DNA of 64,000 bases from Microcosmobacter mediterraneus (GTDB lineage Bacteria; Bacteroidota; Bacteroidia; Flavobacteriales; Flavobacteriaceae): positions 1 through 64,000 of the forward strand of contig NZ_JAVRIA010000004.1 in NCBI RefSeq assembly GCF_031846265.1. Reading direction: 5' to 3'. Shown here piece by piece: positions 43,378 to 52,512 of this stretch. Numbering within the stretch: position 1 is the stretch's first letter; each line of letters opens with the position of its first letter. Below the pieces are notes generated by a model that did not search any database, was not told the DNA's origin, and worked only from the letters and a program-made list of their open reading frames with translations. A program made the translations under genes and the position numbers.

Positions 43378-44770
43378 TACCGAAACAAAACAGCGAACCA
43401 TTGCTAGTGAGGTGTCATTACAAGGTGTTGGTTTACATACAGGCAAAGATGTAACCTTAACCTTTAAACCTGCTGCAACTAATCAAGGATTCGCTTTTAA
43501 AAGAATTGATTTAGAAGGAAGTCCAATTATTGAAGCAGACGCTAATTATGTTACCAATACGCAACGAGGCACAATGCTTGAAAAAAATGGTGTTATTATC
43601 CAAACTTGTGAGCATGTTTTAGCAGCATTAGTTGGTTTAGATATTGATAATGCATTAATTGAACTTAATGCTTCAGAACCACCAATTATGGACGGTTCGT
43701 CAAAATTCTTTGTAGAAGCTTTAGAATCTGCTGGTATTGAAGAGCAAGATGCTTTCAGAGAAGAGTATGTGGTTACAGATGTCATCTCTTATACTGATGA
43801 AGAATCAGGTAGTGAAATACTCATCATGCCTTCTAAAAACTATAAGGTAACTACTATGGTAGATTTTGGAACCAAAGTTTTAGGAACCCAAAACGCTACT
43901 TTAAATCATGTTTCAGAATTTAAGACAGAAATTGCAGATTCTAGAACGTTTAGTTTTTTACATGAGTTAGAAACTCTTCTTGAACATGGTTTAATTAAAG
44001 GAGGTGATCTTAACAATGCTATTGTTTATGTAGATAAAGAACTATCTCCTGAAACTATGGAGAAGTTGCGTATTGCTTTCAATAAAGATAGTATTGCAGT
44101 GAAATCTAATGGTATTTTGGATAACCTAACCTTGCATCATCCTAATGAAGCAGCTAGGCATAAACTTTTGGATGTTATAGGTGATTTAGCATTAATTAGA
44201 ACCAGAATAAAAGGAAAAGTAATTGCAAATAAACCAGGACATTTTGTGAACACGCAGTTTGCAAAAAAAATGTCAAAGATTATAAAAAATGAGCGACGAA
44301 ATAATGTTCCGGTTGTAGATCTGAATGCAGAACCTTTAATGGATGTCAATCAGATAATGAATATGTTACCTCACAGGCAACCATTTCTATTATTAGATAA
44401 AGTTTTTGAGTTAACAGAGTCTCGTGTTATAGGTATGAAAAACGTCACTATGAATGAGCCTTTTTTTGCTGGTCATTTTCCTGGAGCACCTGTAATGCCT
44501 GGAGTACTCATTGTTGAAGCTATGGCACAGACAGGAGGAATTCTAGTATTAAGTACTGTACCAGATCCTGAAAATTATTTGACGTTTTTCATGAAAATTG
44601 ATAATGTAAAATTTAAGAAAAAAGTAGTTCCTGGTGATACATTAATATTTAAGTGCGAATTAATTACACCTATTAGACGTGGTATTTGTCATATGCAAGG
44701 TTATGCCTATTCTAATGGTAAACTTTGTGCAGAAGCAGAACTCATGGCACAAATTTCTAAAGTAAAATAA
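43364..44770 (+). CDS. lpxC: Bifunctional LpxC deacetylase / FabZ dehydratase
   Basis: The 468-residue fusion has an LpxC half at residues about 1-310 (GVGLHTGKDVTLTF, QTCEHVLAALVGLDIDNALIEL with zinc-binding His and Glu, LHHPNEAARHKLLDVIGDL with the catalytic region) and a FabZ half at about 320-468 (MLPHRQPFLLLDKV and GHFPGAPVMPGVLIVEAMAQ with the active-site His and Glu). The fusion is normal in Bacteroidota and joins the committed lipid A step to fatty-acid elongation. It overlaps lpxD by 14 bases and precedes lpxA by 5 bases. Confidence 0.96.
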   Translation: MAIVNTETKQRTIASEVSLQGVGLHTGKDVTLTFKPAATNQGFAFKRIDLEGSPIIEADANYVTNTQRGTMLEKNGVIIQTCEHVLAALVGLDIDNALIELNASEPPIMDGSSKFFVEALESAGIEEQDAFREEYVVTDVISYTDEESGSEILIMPSKNYKVTTMVDFGTKVLGTQNATLNHVSEFKTEIADSRTFSFLHELETLLEHGLIKGGDLNNAIVYVDKELSPETMEKLRIAFNKDSIAVKSNGILDNLTLHHPNEAARHKLLDVIGDLALIRTRIKGKVIANKPGHFVNTQFAKKMSKIIKNERRNNVPVVDLNAEPLMDVNQIMNMLPHRQPFLLLDKVFELTESRVIGMKNVTMNEPFFAGHFPGAPVMPGVLIVEAMAQTGGILVLSTVPDPENYLTFFMKIDNVKFKKKVVPGDTLIFKCELITPIRRGICHMQGYAYSNGKLCAEAELMAQISKVK

Positions 44771-44775
44771 ATAGA

Positions 44776-45561
44776 ATGAACCAACCCTTAGCATACGTAC
44801 ATCCTGGAGCAAAAATCGCCAAGAATGTAGTTATTGAACCTTTTGCAACTATACATAATAATGTTGTTATTGGAGAAGGAACTTGGATAGGAAGCAATGT
44901 TACTATTATGGAAGGTGCTCGCATCGGAAAAAATTGTAATATTTTTCCAGGAGCAGTTATTTCTGCTGTGCCACAAGATTTAAAATATAATGATGAAGAT
45001 ACTACTGCAGAGATTGGTAATAATGTTACTATAAGAGAGTGTGTTACTATAAACAGAGGTACCACAGATAAGATGAAAACAGTTATTGGAGATAATTGTT
45101 TAATTATGGCTTATTGCCATGTTGCTCACGATTGTATCGTTGGTAATAACTGTATATTCTCTAATAATAGTACACTTGCTGGTCATATTAATGTAGGTGA
45201 TTTTGTGGTATTGGCTGGTATGACTGCTGTGCATCAATTCTGCTCTATTGGTAATCATGCCTTTGTTACAGGTGGATCCTTAGTAAGAAAAGATGTACCT
45301 CCTTTTGTTAAAGCAGCTCGAGAGCCATTATCTTATGTTGGTATTAATTCAGTAGGATTAAGACGAAGAGGGTTTTCAACAGAAAAAATTAGAGAAATAC
45401 AGAATATCTATAGAATACTGTATCAGAAAAATTATAATAATACCCAAGCTTCAGAAATTATTGAAGCAGAAATGGAAGCTACTACAGAACGCGATGAGAT
45501 TTTACAGTTTATCAAAAATTCGCATCGAGGTATTATGAAAGGCTATTTTAAATCAAATTAA
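44776..45561 (+). CDS. lpxA: Acyl-ACP--UDP-N-acetylglucosamine O-acyltransferase
   Basis: The 261-residue trimeric enzyme carries out the first step of lipid A synthesis. It has a left-handed beta helix of hexapeptide repeats (VHPGAKIAKNVVIEPF, VIGEGTWIGSNVTIMEG) with the catalytic His in MAYCHVAHDCIVG. A C-terminal helical domain contains GLRRRGFSTEKIREIQNIYRILY. Length is normal. It is 5 bases downstream of lpxC-fabZ, giving the conserved order lpxD, lpxC-fabZ, lpxA. Confidence 0.96.
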   Translation: MNQPLAYVHPGAKIAKNVVIEPFATIHNNVVIGEGTWIGSNVTIMEGARIGKNCNIFPGAVISAVPQDLKYNDEDTTAEIGNNVTIRECVTINRGTTDKMKTVIGDNCLIMAYCHVAHDCIVGNNCIFSNNSTLAGHINVGDFVVLAGMTAVHQFCSIGNHAFVTGGSLVRKDVPPFVKAAREPLSYVGINSVGLRRRGFSTEKIREIQNIYRILYQKNYNNTQASEIIEAEMEATTERDEILQFIKNSHRGIMKGYFKSN

Positions 45562-45611
45562 ATTTATCCTCTAAAACTTTTGCATGAGGACTAATAAATA
45601 AATACTCAAAT

Positions 45612-46178
45612 ATGGCAAGTACATCAGATATAAGAAATGGATTGTGCATCAGATTTAATCACGATATATATAAAATCATAGAGTTCCTTCATGTAAAACC
45701 TGGAAAAGGTCCAGCATTTGTGAGGACTAAATTAAAAAGTGTTACAACAGGTAAAGTAGTTGATAATACATTTTCAGCAGGACACAAAATAGAAGACGTC
45801 AGAGTAGAAACGCACAAATTTCAATACTTATACAATGATGGCGAGTTTTATCATTTTATGAATGAAGCTGACTACACCCAAATACGTTTACTAGAAGCAG
45901 CATTAGATGCGCCAGGATTAATGAAAGAGGGTGAAGTGGTTACTGTGTTAATTAATACAGAAGATAACTTGCCGCTTTCTGTAGACATGCCAGCAAGTGT
46001 TATACTTGAAGTTACTCATACAGAACCAGGAGTTAAAGGCAATACTGCGACTAATGCAACTAAACCTGCAACAGTAGAAACAGGTGCTACTGTTAATGTC
46101 CCATTGTTTATCAACGAAGGTGACAAAATAAAAATTGAAACAGCAAAAGGTACTTATAAAGAAAGAGTTAAGGATTAA
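45612..46178 (+). CDS. efp: Elongation factor P
   Basis: The 188-residue protein has three beta-barrel domains and resolves ribosome stalling at polyproline. The tip residue is Lys32 in KPGKGPAF, the position that is lysylated or otherwise modified in some lineages. No EpmA or EarP partner is in this window. The C-terminal domain has the S1-like GDKIKIETAKGTYKERV block. It lies in the lipid A block between lpxA and the second LpxD-like gene. Confidence 0.96.
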   Translation: MASTSDIRNGLCIRFNHDIYKIIEFLHVKPGKGPAFVRTKLKSVTTGKVVDNTFSAGHKIEDVRVETHKFQYLYNDGEFYHFMNEADYTQIRLLEAALDAPGLMKEGEVVTVLINTEDNLPLSVDMPASVILEVTHTEPGVKGNTATNATKPATVETGATVNVPLFINEGDKIKIETAKGTYKERVKD

Positions 46179-46215
46179 AAATGGTCATTGAGGCTCTCGA
46201 AATGAGCATTTCATT

Positions 46216-47157
46216 ATGAAGTTTCCAAAAAAGCATACATTAAAAGAAATAGCAGATATTATTAACTGCCAATTTGTAGGCTCTTCTGAATTTTCGGTCT
46301 TAGGTATGAACGAAATTCATGTTGTAGAACCAGGAGATATTGTATTTGTTGATCATCCTAAATATTATGATAAAGCACTTAATTCTGCTGCGACTATAAT
46401 ATTGATTAACAAAGAAGTTGAGTGTCCTGAAGGTAAAGCTTTACTTATTAGTGACGATCCTTTTAGAGATTTTAACAAACTTACTAATTATTTTAAACCC
46501 TTTACAGCTTCAAGTTCATCAATATCACCATCAGCTACAATAGGTAAAGGAACCATCATACAACCCAATTGTTTTGTAGGGAATAATGTGGTTATAGGAG
46601 ATAATTGTGTTATTCATTCAAACGTCAGCATTTATGACGATACCATTATTGGAGATAATGTTGTTATCCACGCAGGAACTATTTTAGGAGGAAGTGCATT
46701 TTACTACAAAAAACGACCAGAAGGATTCGATCAATTGTTATCAGGTGGTAGAGTAGTCATAGAAGATAATGTGCATTTAGGTGCATTGTGCACTATAGAT
46801 AAAGGTGTAACAGCAGATACAACTATTGGAGCAGGCTCTATGTTAGATAATCAAATCCAAATAGGACACGATACTGTTATTGGTAAAAAATGTTTAATTG
46901 CTTCACAAGTAGGTATTGCAGGTTGTGTTATCATAGGAGATGAGGTTACTATTTGGGGACAAGTAGGTATTACTAGTGGCATCACTATTGGTGATAAAAC
47001 GGTAATTTCTGCCAAAGCAGGTGTAAGTAAATCTTTGGAAGGGAATAAACATTATTTTGGAATTCCTGCAGAAGATTTTAGAACAAAATACAAGGAGATT
47101 GCTAATATTAGGCAAATACCAGATATACTTCAACGCTTAAAAGAAAATAATATATAA
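46216..47157 (+). CDS. Second LpxD-like acyltransferase
   Basis: The 313-residue LpxD-family paralogue has an N-terminal domain (FPKKHTLKEIADIINCQFVGS, GDIVFVDHPKYY) and hexapeptide repeats with QIQIGHDTVIG, so the catalytic His position is kept. It is about 30 residues shorter than lpxD above. An insertion of aromatic and basic residues (SAFYYKKRPEGFDQLL) interrupts the helix where lpxD has GADGFGF. It may act on a different acyl chain or sugar nucleotide. It overlaps the next gene by one base. Confidence 0.88.
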   Translation: MKFPKKHTLKEIADIINCQFVGSSEFSVLGMNEIHVVEPGDIVFVDHPKYYDKALNSAATIILINKEVECPEGKALLISDDPFRDFNKLTNYFKPFTASSSSISPSATIGKGTIIQPNCFVGNNVVIGDNCVIHSNVSIYDDTIIGDNVVIHAGTILGGSAFYYKKRPEGFDQLLSGGRVVIEDNVHLGALCTIDKGVTADTTIGAGSMLDNQIQIGHDTVIGKKCLIASQVGIAGCVIIGDEVTIWGQVGITSGITIGDKTVISAKAGVSKSLEGNKHYFGIPAEDFRTKYKEIANIRQIPDILQRLKENNI

Positions 47158-47567
47158 TGCAAGCATTAGAACTCGTAAAATCATTTTACAATAGCGATTT
47201 AGCAAATGATAGTGACATTATCAAAACAATATTTCACAAAGATTGTGAATTGCATTGGACAGGTAGCCAGGGTTTTATGCTATTAAATTATGATGGAATT
47301 GTTGATTTTTTTGAAGGAATAAGAAAATCTTACCACCAATTACGCTTTGAATTCTCACACCTATTTGAAGCTAATGATAGCGTAGTAACAAGACATACGC
47401 TCTATGCTCAAACCATAGAAAATTCTGAAAGTGAAATGGCTTTAGGGCATTTTATGGCTATATGGGAAGTAAAAGATAATAAGCTTTTCCGATGCTATGA
47501 AATTAGTCAGCAAGCAGATGAAACAGATAAGTCAAGTATGGATTCATACGCTAAAAGAAAATTATAA
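47157..47567 (+). CDS. NTF2/SnoaL-like protein
   Basis: The 136-residue protein has the NTF2-like cone fold. Landmarks are ALELVKSFYNSDL, HKDCELHWTGSQGFMLLNYDGIVDFFEGI and ALGHFMAIWEVKDNKLFRCYEISQQAD. Relatives include ketosteroid isomerases and small-molecule-binding proteins; no catalytic residue set can be read with certainty. Its start overlaps the stop of the LpxD-like gene, so it belongs to the lipid A transcript. An exact promoter element for sucD follows downstream. Confidence 0.82.
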   Translation: MQALELVKSFYNSDLANDSDIIKTIFHKDCELHWTGSQGFMLLNYDGIVDFFEGIRKSYHQLRFEFSHLFEANDSVVTRHTLYAQTIENSESEMALGHFMAIWEVKDNKLFRCYEISQQADETDKSSMDSYAKRKL

Positions 47568-47598
47568 AAAAGAGGTCGTAATTACGTGACAAAACTCT

Positions 47599-47606
47599 TA
47601 TTTTTG
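47599..47606 (+). promoter_or_regulatory. -7 promoter element TATTTTTG for sucD
   Basis: TATTTTTG matches TAnnTTTG exactly and is placed 34 bases before ATG 47641, a normal leader length. No TTG is found at the expected -33 position. Confidence 0.55.
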
Positions 47607-47640
47607 CTCAACGAAAATTTAAAAAAAATAATCACAAATA

Positions 47641-48513
47641 ATGAGTGTATTAGTTAATAAAGATTCAAAGATAATTGTACAAGGATTTACTGGTAGTGAA
47701 GGTACTTTTCACGCTGGTCAAATGATTGAATATGGAACCAATGTTGTAGGAGGTGTAACTCCTGGAAAAGGAGGACAAACGCATTTAGATAAGCCTGTTT
47801 TTAATACTGTAGAAGAGGCTGTTAGTAAACTTGGGGCAGATACTACGATTATTTTTGTACCACCAGCATTTGCAGCAGATGCTATTATGGAAGCTGCTGA
47901 TGCAGGTATAAAAGTAATTATTACAATAACTGAAGGAATTCCTGTAGCTGACATGATTAAGGCTTCAGACTATATACAAGATAAAAACTGTAGACTTATT
48001 GGTCCTAACTGTCCAGGAGTCATTACTCCAGGTGAAGCTAAAGTTGGTATTATGCCAGGTTTTGTGTTTAAGTCAGGTAAAGTAGGAATTGTTTCAAAAT
48101 CTGGAACATTAACTTATGAAGCTGCTGACCAGGTAGTTAAACAAGGGCTTGGGATTACAACTGCTATTGGTATTGGTGGAGATCCTATTATCGGAACAAC
48201 AACCAAGGAAGCTGTGGAACTATTAATTAATGATCCAGAGACTGAAGCTGTAGTTATGATTGGTGAGATAGGAGGTCAGTTAGAAGCAGATGCTGCTAAT
48301 TGGTACAAAGAGAGTGGTAGTAATAAACCAGTTGTAGGTTTTATTGCAGGTGAGACAGCACCAGCAGGCCGTACAATGGGTCATGCAGGAGCTATTGTTG
48401 GAGGTAGTGATGATACTGCACAAGCAAAAAAGAAAATTATGAGAGCATGTGGTATTCATGTAGTAGATTCACCTGCAGAAATAGGAAAGAAAGTAGCTGA
48501 GGTACTTGGTTAA
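47641..48513 (+). CDS. sucD: Succinate-CoA ligase alpha subunit
   Basis: The 290-residue subunit of the TCA-cycle enzyme interconverts succinyl-CoA and succinate plus ATP or GTP. CoA-binding GFTGSEGTFHAGQMIEYG and the phospho-histidine block GRTMGHAGAIVGG (His248) are clear. The beta subunit gene sucC is not adjacent, which is common in this phylum. A repeat and a strong terminator follow before fabG. Confidence 0.96.
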   Translation: MSVLVNKDSKIIVQGFTGSEGTFHAGQMIEYGTNVVGGVTPGKGGQTHLDKPVFNTVEEAVSKLGADTTIIFVPPAFAADAIMEAADAGIKVIITITEGIPVADMIKASDYIQDKNCRLIGPNCPGVITPGEAKVGIMPGFVFKSGKVGIVSKSGTLTYEAADQVVKQGLGITTAIGIGGDPIIGTTTKEAVELLINDPETEAVVMIGEIGGQLEADAANWYKESGSNKPVVGFIAGETAPAGRTMGHAGAIVGGSDDTAQAKKKIMRACGIHVVDSPAEIGKKVAEVLG

Positions 48514-48538
48514 TTTTAAGTTATAATTTTAATGACTT

Positions 48539-48565
48539 GTCATCCTGAACTTGTTTCAGGATCTT
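48539..48565. repeat. Palindromic repeat ATCCTGAA-cttgt-TTCAGGAT
   Basis: An 8-bp perfect stem (48542-48549 with 48555-48562) is flanked by TGTC and CTTAC. It is the type whose core also appears in degenerate form near position 15. It lies after sucD and before its terminator. Confidence 0.7.
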
Positions 48566-48580
48566 ACATAAACTGTTAAA

Positions 48581-48609
48581 AACCTTACAAAATCTTGTGA
48601 GGTTTTTTT
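48581..48609 (+). terminator. Intrinsic terminator of sucD
   Basis: AACCTTACAA (48581-48590) pairs with TTGTGAGGTT (48595-48604) with one T.G wobble and a 4-base loop. Flanking A and T runs extend the stem. Seven T residues follow at 48603-48609. Confidence 0.8.
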
Positions 48610-48611
48610 AT

Positions 48612-48639
48612 TTGATGCAACTTGTATTTGCTATATTTG
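48612..48639 (+). promoter_or_regulatory. fabG promoter: TTG-N17-TATATTTG
   Basis: TTG at 48612-48614 is 17 bases from an exact TAnnTTTG element at 48632-48639. This fits the Flavobacterium promoter spacing of 17-23. The predicted start gives a leader of about 19 bases before ATG 48665. It begins right after the sucD terminator. Confidence 0.65.
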
Positions 48640-48664
48640 ATATACAACTAATTAACAATTAAGA

Positions 48665-49411
48665 ATGAAATTATTAGAAGGAAAAACAGCCATAATTACA
48701 GGAGCTAGTAGAGGTATTGGTAAAGGTATTGCGAGAGTTTTTGCCGAACATGGAGCAGATGTAGCATTTACTTACAGTTCATCCGTAGACGCTGCGAATG
48801 CATTAGAAAAAGAATTGAATGGATTAGGAGTAAAAGCAAAAGGCTATCAAAGTAATGCTGCTAGTTTTGATGATGCACAAACCTTAGCTGAAGCCGTTAA
48901 AGAAGAGTTTGGAAGTATAGACATATTGGTTAATAATGCTGGTATTACAAAGGATAATTTGTTAATGCGTATTACTGAAGAAGATTTTGATAAAGTCATT
49001 GAAGTTAATTTAAAGTCAGTTTTTAACATGACTAAAGCTGTACAACGTACCATGCTAAAGCAGCGTAAGGGTTCAATAATAAACATGAGTTCAGTTGTAG
49101 GTGTAAAAGGTAATGCAGGTCAAACCAATTATGCAGCATCAAAAGCCGGAATTATTGGCTTTTCAAAATCAGTAGCTTTAGAACTAGGATCTAGAAATAT
49201 TAGAAGTAATGTAATTGCTCCAGGTTTTATTGAGACAGAAATGACAGCAAAATTAGATGAAGCTACAGTTGATGGTTGGCGTTCAGCAATTCCATTAAAA
49301 CGTGGCGGAACTCCAGAAGATATCGCTAATGCTTGTGTTTTTCTAGCAAGTGATATGTCTGCTTACGTTACAGGTCAGACCTTAAACGTTGATGGAGGAA
49401 TGCTAACCTAA
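48665..49411 (+). CDS. fabG: 3-oxoacyl-ACP reductase
   Basis: The 248-residue short-chain dehydrogenase has the NADPH-binding motif TGASRGIGKG near the start, NNAGITKDN, and a catalytic triad with Ser near 143, Tyr156 and Lys160 (NYAASKAG). It reduces beta-ketoacyl-ACP in fatty-acid elongation, which fits the FabZ domain upstream. It has its own promoter and so can be transcribed apart from the lipid A genes. Confidence 0.95.
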   Translation: MKLLEGKTAIITGASRGIGKGIARVFAEHGADVAFTYSSSVDAANALEKELNGLGVKAKGYQSNAASFDDAQTLAEAVKEEFGSIDILVNNAGITKDNLLMRITEEDFDKVIEVNLKSVFNMTKAVQRTMLKQRKGSIINMSSVVGVKGNAGQTNYAASKAGIIGFSKSVALELGSRNIRSNVIAPGFIETEMTAKLDEATVDGWRSAIPLKRGGTPEDIANACVFLASDMSAYVTGQTLNVDGGMLT

Positions 49412-49458
49412 CTTTCCTAGTTAAGCAGGAATCGTATTCTACAAAGCCTAAAATTTTA

Positions 49459-51492
49459 ATGAGTTCAACAACCATAGTATATATCATCCTTGCAGGAATT
49501 TTAGCGCTACTTGTAGCGCTATTTCAATATAAACCTAAAGGAAAGTTTATTCATAAGAATATTTTCATTTTAGCTTTGCTAAGATTTATCTCTGTTTTTG
49601 CACTGTTGGTATTACTAATTAATCCAAAGTTTGAAAAACGTTCTTACTTTAACGAAAAACCAAATTTGGTAATTGCCGTAGATAATTCAGAATCCATTGC
49701 TTATTTAGATCAGGATGAGAATGTAAAGTCACTCTTAGAATCTATAACAAACAATCCTGAAATACAAGAACGCTTTAATGTAGAACAATTCTCTTTTGGT
49801 AATTCTGTTCAACAGTTAGATACTCTCAGTTTTAAAGATTCACAATCTGATTTAAACTTAGTTTTTGAACGCTTTAAAGAAGTCTATGAGAGTTCAATAA
49901 CACCCATTGTATTTATAACAGATGGAAACCAAACTTACGGAAATGACTATGAGTTTTCAGCAAGTAAGTTTAAGCAACCTATTTTCCCAGTTATACTAGG
50001 AGATACCATTACATACGCAGATTTAAAGCTTCAGAAGTTAAATGTTAATAAATACGCATATTTAAAGAATCAATTCCCTGTTGAAGCCATTGTGGTCTAT
50101 AATGGAACAGAATCTGTTTCCACTACGTTTAAAGTGAATATAGGAAACTCAATAGTATTCAGTAAAAATCTGAATTTTAGTAAAACAAATTCTTCACAAG
50201 TTATTTCATTTAATCTACCAGCAAATCGTGTTGGTGTTAAAACTTTTAGAGCAGTAGTAGAACCATTATCTACGGAGAAAAATACCATTAATAATGCTAA
50301 AAGTTTTGCTGTAGAAGTTATAGATCAGCAAACTAATGTAGCTTTAGTTTCAGATATTACGCATCCAGATTTAGGTGCATTAAAATCTGCCATTGAACGT
50401 AACGAACAACGAAAAGTTAGAATTATTAAACCAACAGAATATTTAAGTAAAATTTATGATTATCAATTGGTTATACTGTATCAGCCAAATAATAAGTTTA
50501 GATCAGTTATTCAAGAAATTCAAGCTAAAAAGTTGAATAGCTTTCTTGTTGCTGGAGCAAAAACTAATTGGGCATTGCTTAATGCATTACAAGCTAATTA
50601 CAATTATAAAATCACAAATCAGGTAGAAGATTTTCAAGCTAATTTAAATAGAAACTATAGTTCTTTCATAGTAGAAGATATTGGCTTTGATAATTTCCCA
50701 CCACTTAAAGGTAATTTTGGAGAAGTAACCTTTAATTTACCCATTGAGACTATTTTATATAAAACGGTAAATGGTATTGAAACTACTGAACCATTATTAG
50801 CAACCTATGAAACTAATGGAATAAGAGAAGCTATTTTATTAGGTGAGCATCTTTGGAAATGGAGAGCTCAGAGCTATTTAAGTAAAAATGATTTTAATGA
50901 ATTTGATGATTTTATAGGTAAGTTGGTTCAGTATTTAGGATCTGATTTTAGAAGAAATCGCTTAAATATAGATTACGAATCCTTTTACAATGGAAACGAT
51001 AATGTTATTATTTCTGCACAATATTTTAATAAAAATTATGAATTTGATGGCGATAAAAATCTAACTATAACTCTTAAGAACATAGATAATAATTCTACGA
51101 TTCAATTTCCTTTTATTTTAAAATCAAACAGTTACGAAGTAGATATAAGTGGTATTAAAGCTGGTGATTATCAATTTACAGTAAGCGTCAACGGAGAGAA
51201 CATTTCAAGATCTAGCTCCATTAAAATACTAGATTATAATGTTGAGCAACAATTTTTAAATGCAGATGTAACAAAGTTACAGCGATTGGCTACTAATAGC
51301 AATGGTAAAGCATTTTTTAATACAGAATCCCAAGAGTTAATTGATGTTTTATTACAAGACAATCGCTTTGCAATCATACAAAAGAGTACTAAAAATATCG
51401 TACCTTTGATAGACTTTAAATATTTATTGGCTCTAATAGCTTTAAGCCTTGCTATAGAGTGGTTTATGAGAAAATATAAAGGCCTTATTTAA
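49459..51492 (+). CDS. Membrane-anchored VWA-like protein
   Basis: The 677-residue protein begins with two hydrophobic segments (residues about 5-20 and 34-54). A VWA-like domain follows, with a MIDAS-type DNSES at about residues 75-79 and FITDGNQ as the second metal motif. A glutamine-amidotransferase-like region lies in the middle and a final membrane helix near residues 655-670. This layout matches BatA-like and hypothetical VWA membrane proteins of Bacteroidota. Function is unknown; a role in envelope stress or protein assembly is a guess. It is 23 bases before the prohibitin-like gene. Confidence 0.75.
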   Translation: MSSTTIVYIILAGILALLVALFQYKPKGKFIHKNIFILALLRFISVFALLVLLINPKFEKRSYFNEKPNLVIAVDNSESIAYLDQDENVKSLLESITNNPEIQERFNVEQFSFGNSVQQLDTLSFKDSQSDLNLVFERFKEVYESSITPIVFITDGNQTYGNDYEFSASKFKQPIFPVILGDTITYADLKLQKLNVNKYAYLKNQFPVEAIVVYNGTESVSTTFKVNIGNSIVFSKNLNFSKTNSSQVISFNLPANRVGVKTFRAVVEPLSTEKNTINNAKSFAVEVIDQQTNVALVSDITHPDLGALKSAIERNEQRKVRIIKPTEYLSKIYDYQLVILYQPNNKFRSVIQEIQAKKLNSFLVAGAKTNWALLNALQANYNYKITNQVEDFQANLNRNYSSFIVEDIGFDNFPPLKGNFGEVTFNLPIETILYKTVNGIETTEPLLATYETNGIREAILLGEHLWKWRAQSYLSKNDFNEFDDFIGKLVQYLGSDFRRNRLNIDYESFYNGNDNVIISAQYFNKNYEFDGDKNLTITLKNIDNNSTIQFPFILKSNSYEVDISGIKAGDYQFTVSVNGENISRSSSIKILDYNVEQQFLNADVTKLQRLATNSNGKAFFNTESQELIDVLLQDNRFAIIQKSTKNIVPLIDFKYLLALIALSLAIEWFMRKYKGLI

Positions 51493-51515
51493 CACTAAAA
51501 AAACAAACATATACT

Positions 51516-52328
51516 ATGGAAAAATTACCAAAAATTGGATTGCCAATTTTAATTGCAATTATTGTTTTAATAATACTTATATCTAAGTCTGCAGTAACTA
51601 TAGGTCCAGGTGAAGGCGGAGTTATTTTTGAGCGTTTAGGAGAAGGTATCAATACTGAGAAAACTTATGGTGAAGGATTTCATATTGTAGCACCTTGGAA
51701 TAACATGATTGTTCGTAAAGTTCGACAACAGTCAGTATCAGATCAAATGAATGTACTTTCAGTAAATGGACTAGAAGTAAAGGTAAACGGAACTATATGG
51801 TACGAACCAGAGTATAGTAACCTTGGTAAATTAATCAAAACTAAAGGTGAAGATTACGAACACGAACTTCTGGATCCTGCTATTAATGCAGCTGCTCGAA
51901 GTGTTGTTGGTCGTTACACACCAGAACAATTGTATTCTAGTAAGCGTGATGTTATTGAACAAGAAATATTAGATGAGGTTACAAAGTTATTAGATGGCCA
52001 ATATTTAATCGTAAAGCGAGTGCTAGTTGAAGATGTGCAATTGCCTCCAACAATTAAAGGAGCAATAGAGCGTAAATTGAAACAAGAGCAAGAATCTTTA
52101 GAGTATGAGTTTAGACTTGTAACAGCAGACAAAGAAGCACAGAAACAACGAATCGAAGCGCAAGGTAAAGCAGATGCAAACCGAATTTTAAGTGCTTCGT
52201 TAACAGATAAAATCCTTCAGGATAAAGGGATTGAAGCAACAATAAAATTGTCTGAATCGCCTAATAGTAAGGTTATTGTCATTGGATCTGGAGACTCAGG
52301 TATGCCAATAATTTTAGGGAACCAATAA
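51516..52328 (+). CDS. Prohibitin-like SPFH/Band 7 protein
   Basis: The 270-residue protein has one N-terminal membrane helix (residues 7-24), followed by a Band 7 domain with VTIGPGEGGVIFERLGEGINTEKTYGEGFHIVAPW. A long Glu/Lys/Gln-rich coiled coil follows (KLKQEQESLEYEFRLVTADKEAQKQRIEAQGKADANRI). This is the prohibitin branch of SPFH, which forms large membrane rings in other bacteria. It is co-directional with the VWA-like gene and directly precedes the histidine attenuator. Confidence 0.9.
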   Translation: MEKLPKIGLPILIAIIVLIILISKSAVTIGPGEGGVIFERLGEGINTEKTYGEGFHIVAPWNNMIVRKVRQQSVSDQMNVLSVNGLEVKVNGTIWYEPEYSNLGKLIKTKGEDYEHELLDPAINAAARSVVGRYTPEQLYSSKRDVIEQEILDEVTKLLDGQYLIVKRVLVEDVQLPPTIKGAIERKLKQEQESLEYEFRLVTADKEAQKQRIEAQGKADANRILSASLTDKILQDKGIEATIKLSESPNSKVIVIGSGDSGMPIILGNQ

Positions 52329-52344
52329 AAATTTCATAAAAGAC

Positions 52345-52376
52345 TTGGTTTTATGAATTTATTTTCTGAAACTTTG
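52345..52376 (+). promoter_or_regulatory. his operon promoter: TTG-N21-AAACTTTG
   Basis: TTG at 52345-52347 is 21 bases from AAACTTTG (52369-52376), seven of eight matches to TAnnTTTG. Transcription would start near 52382, about 12 bases before the leader-peptide ATG at 52395. Both the position and the spacing fit a promoter for the attenuator. Confidence 0.55.
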
Positions 52377-52394
52377 TTCAGAACAAAAACTGAT

Positions 52395-52451
52395 ATGAAT
52401 TTTATTCAATTACATCACCATCATTTTCATACTTGCACTCAAGCGAGCTGA
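52395..52451 (+). CDS. Histidine leader peptide (MNFIQLHHHHFHTCTQAS)
   Basis: An 18-codon frame has His codons at 52413, 52416, 52419, 52422 and 52428, five of six consecutive codons, before a TGA stop at 52449. It is the sensor of a classical histidine attenuator: ribosomes stall here when charged tRNA-His is scarce. The stalled ribosome would cover the CATTTTCA arm (52422-52429), which otherwise pairs with TGAAAATG (52449-52456). Function of the peptide itself is not implied. Similar in design to the E. coli hisL peptide. Confidence 0.88.
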   Translation: MNFIQLHHHHFHTCTQAS

Positions 52452-52512
52452 AAATGTATTGAATAAATCAAGATATTTTTAAAACCGTTTGAGTAAATCA
52501 AGCGGTTTTTTA
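52422..52512 (+). promoter_or_regulatory. Histidine attenuator with intrinsic terminator
   Basis: The terminator is AAAACCGTTTGA (52481-52492) paired with TCAAGCGGTTTT (52498-52509), a 12-bp stem with one wobble and a 5-base loop, then a T-run to 52511. TCAAGCG occurs twice: in the terminator's right arm (52498-52504) and upstream at 52439-52445, where it can pair with CGTTTGA (52486-52492) of the left arm and so disrupt the terminator. CATTTTCA/TGAAAATG is the early stem that would sequester this upstream copy. The structures are mutually exclusive, as in classical attenuation. Confidence 0.85.

Noticed and set aside
51516..52328. Prohibitin-like gene as a component of a membrane-based defence system
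   Set aside because: It lies beside a VWA-like gene and the his operon, with no effector or nuclease in the neighbourhood.
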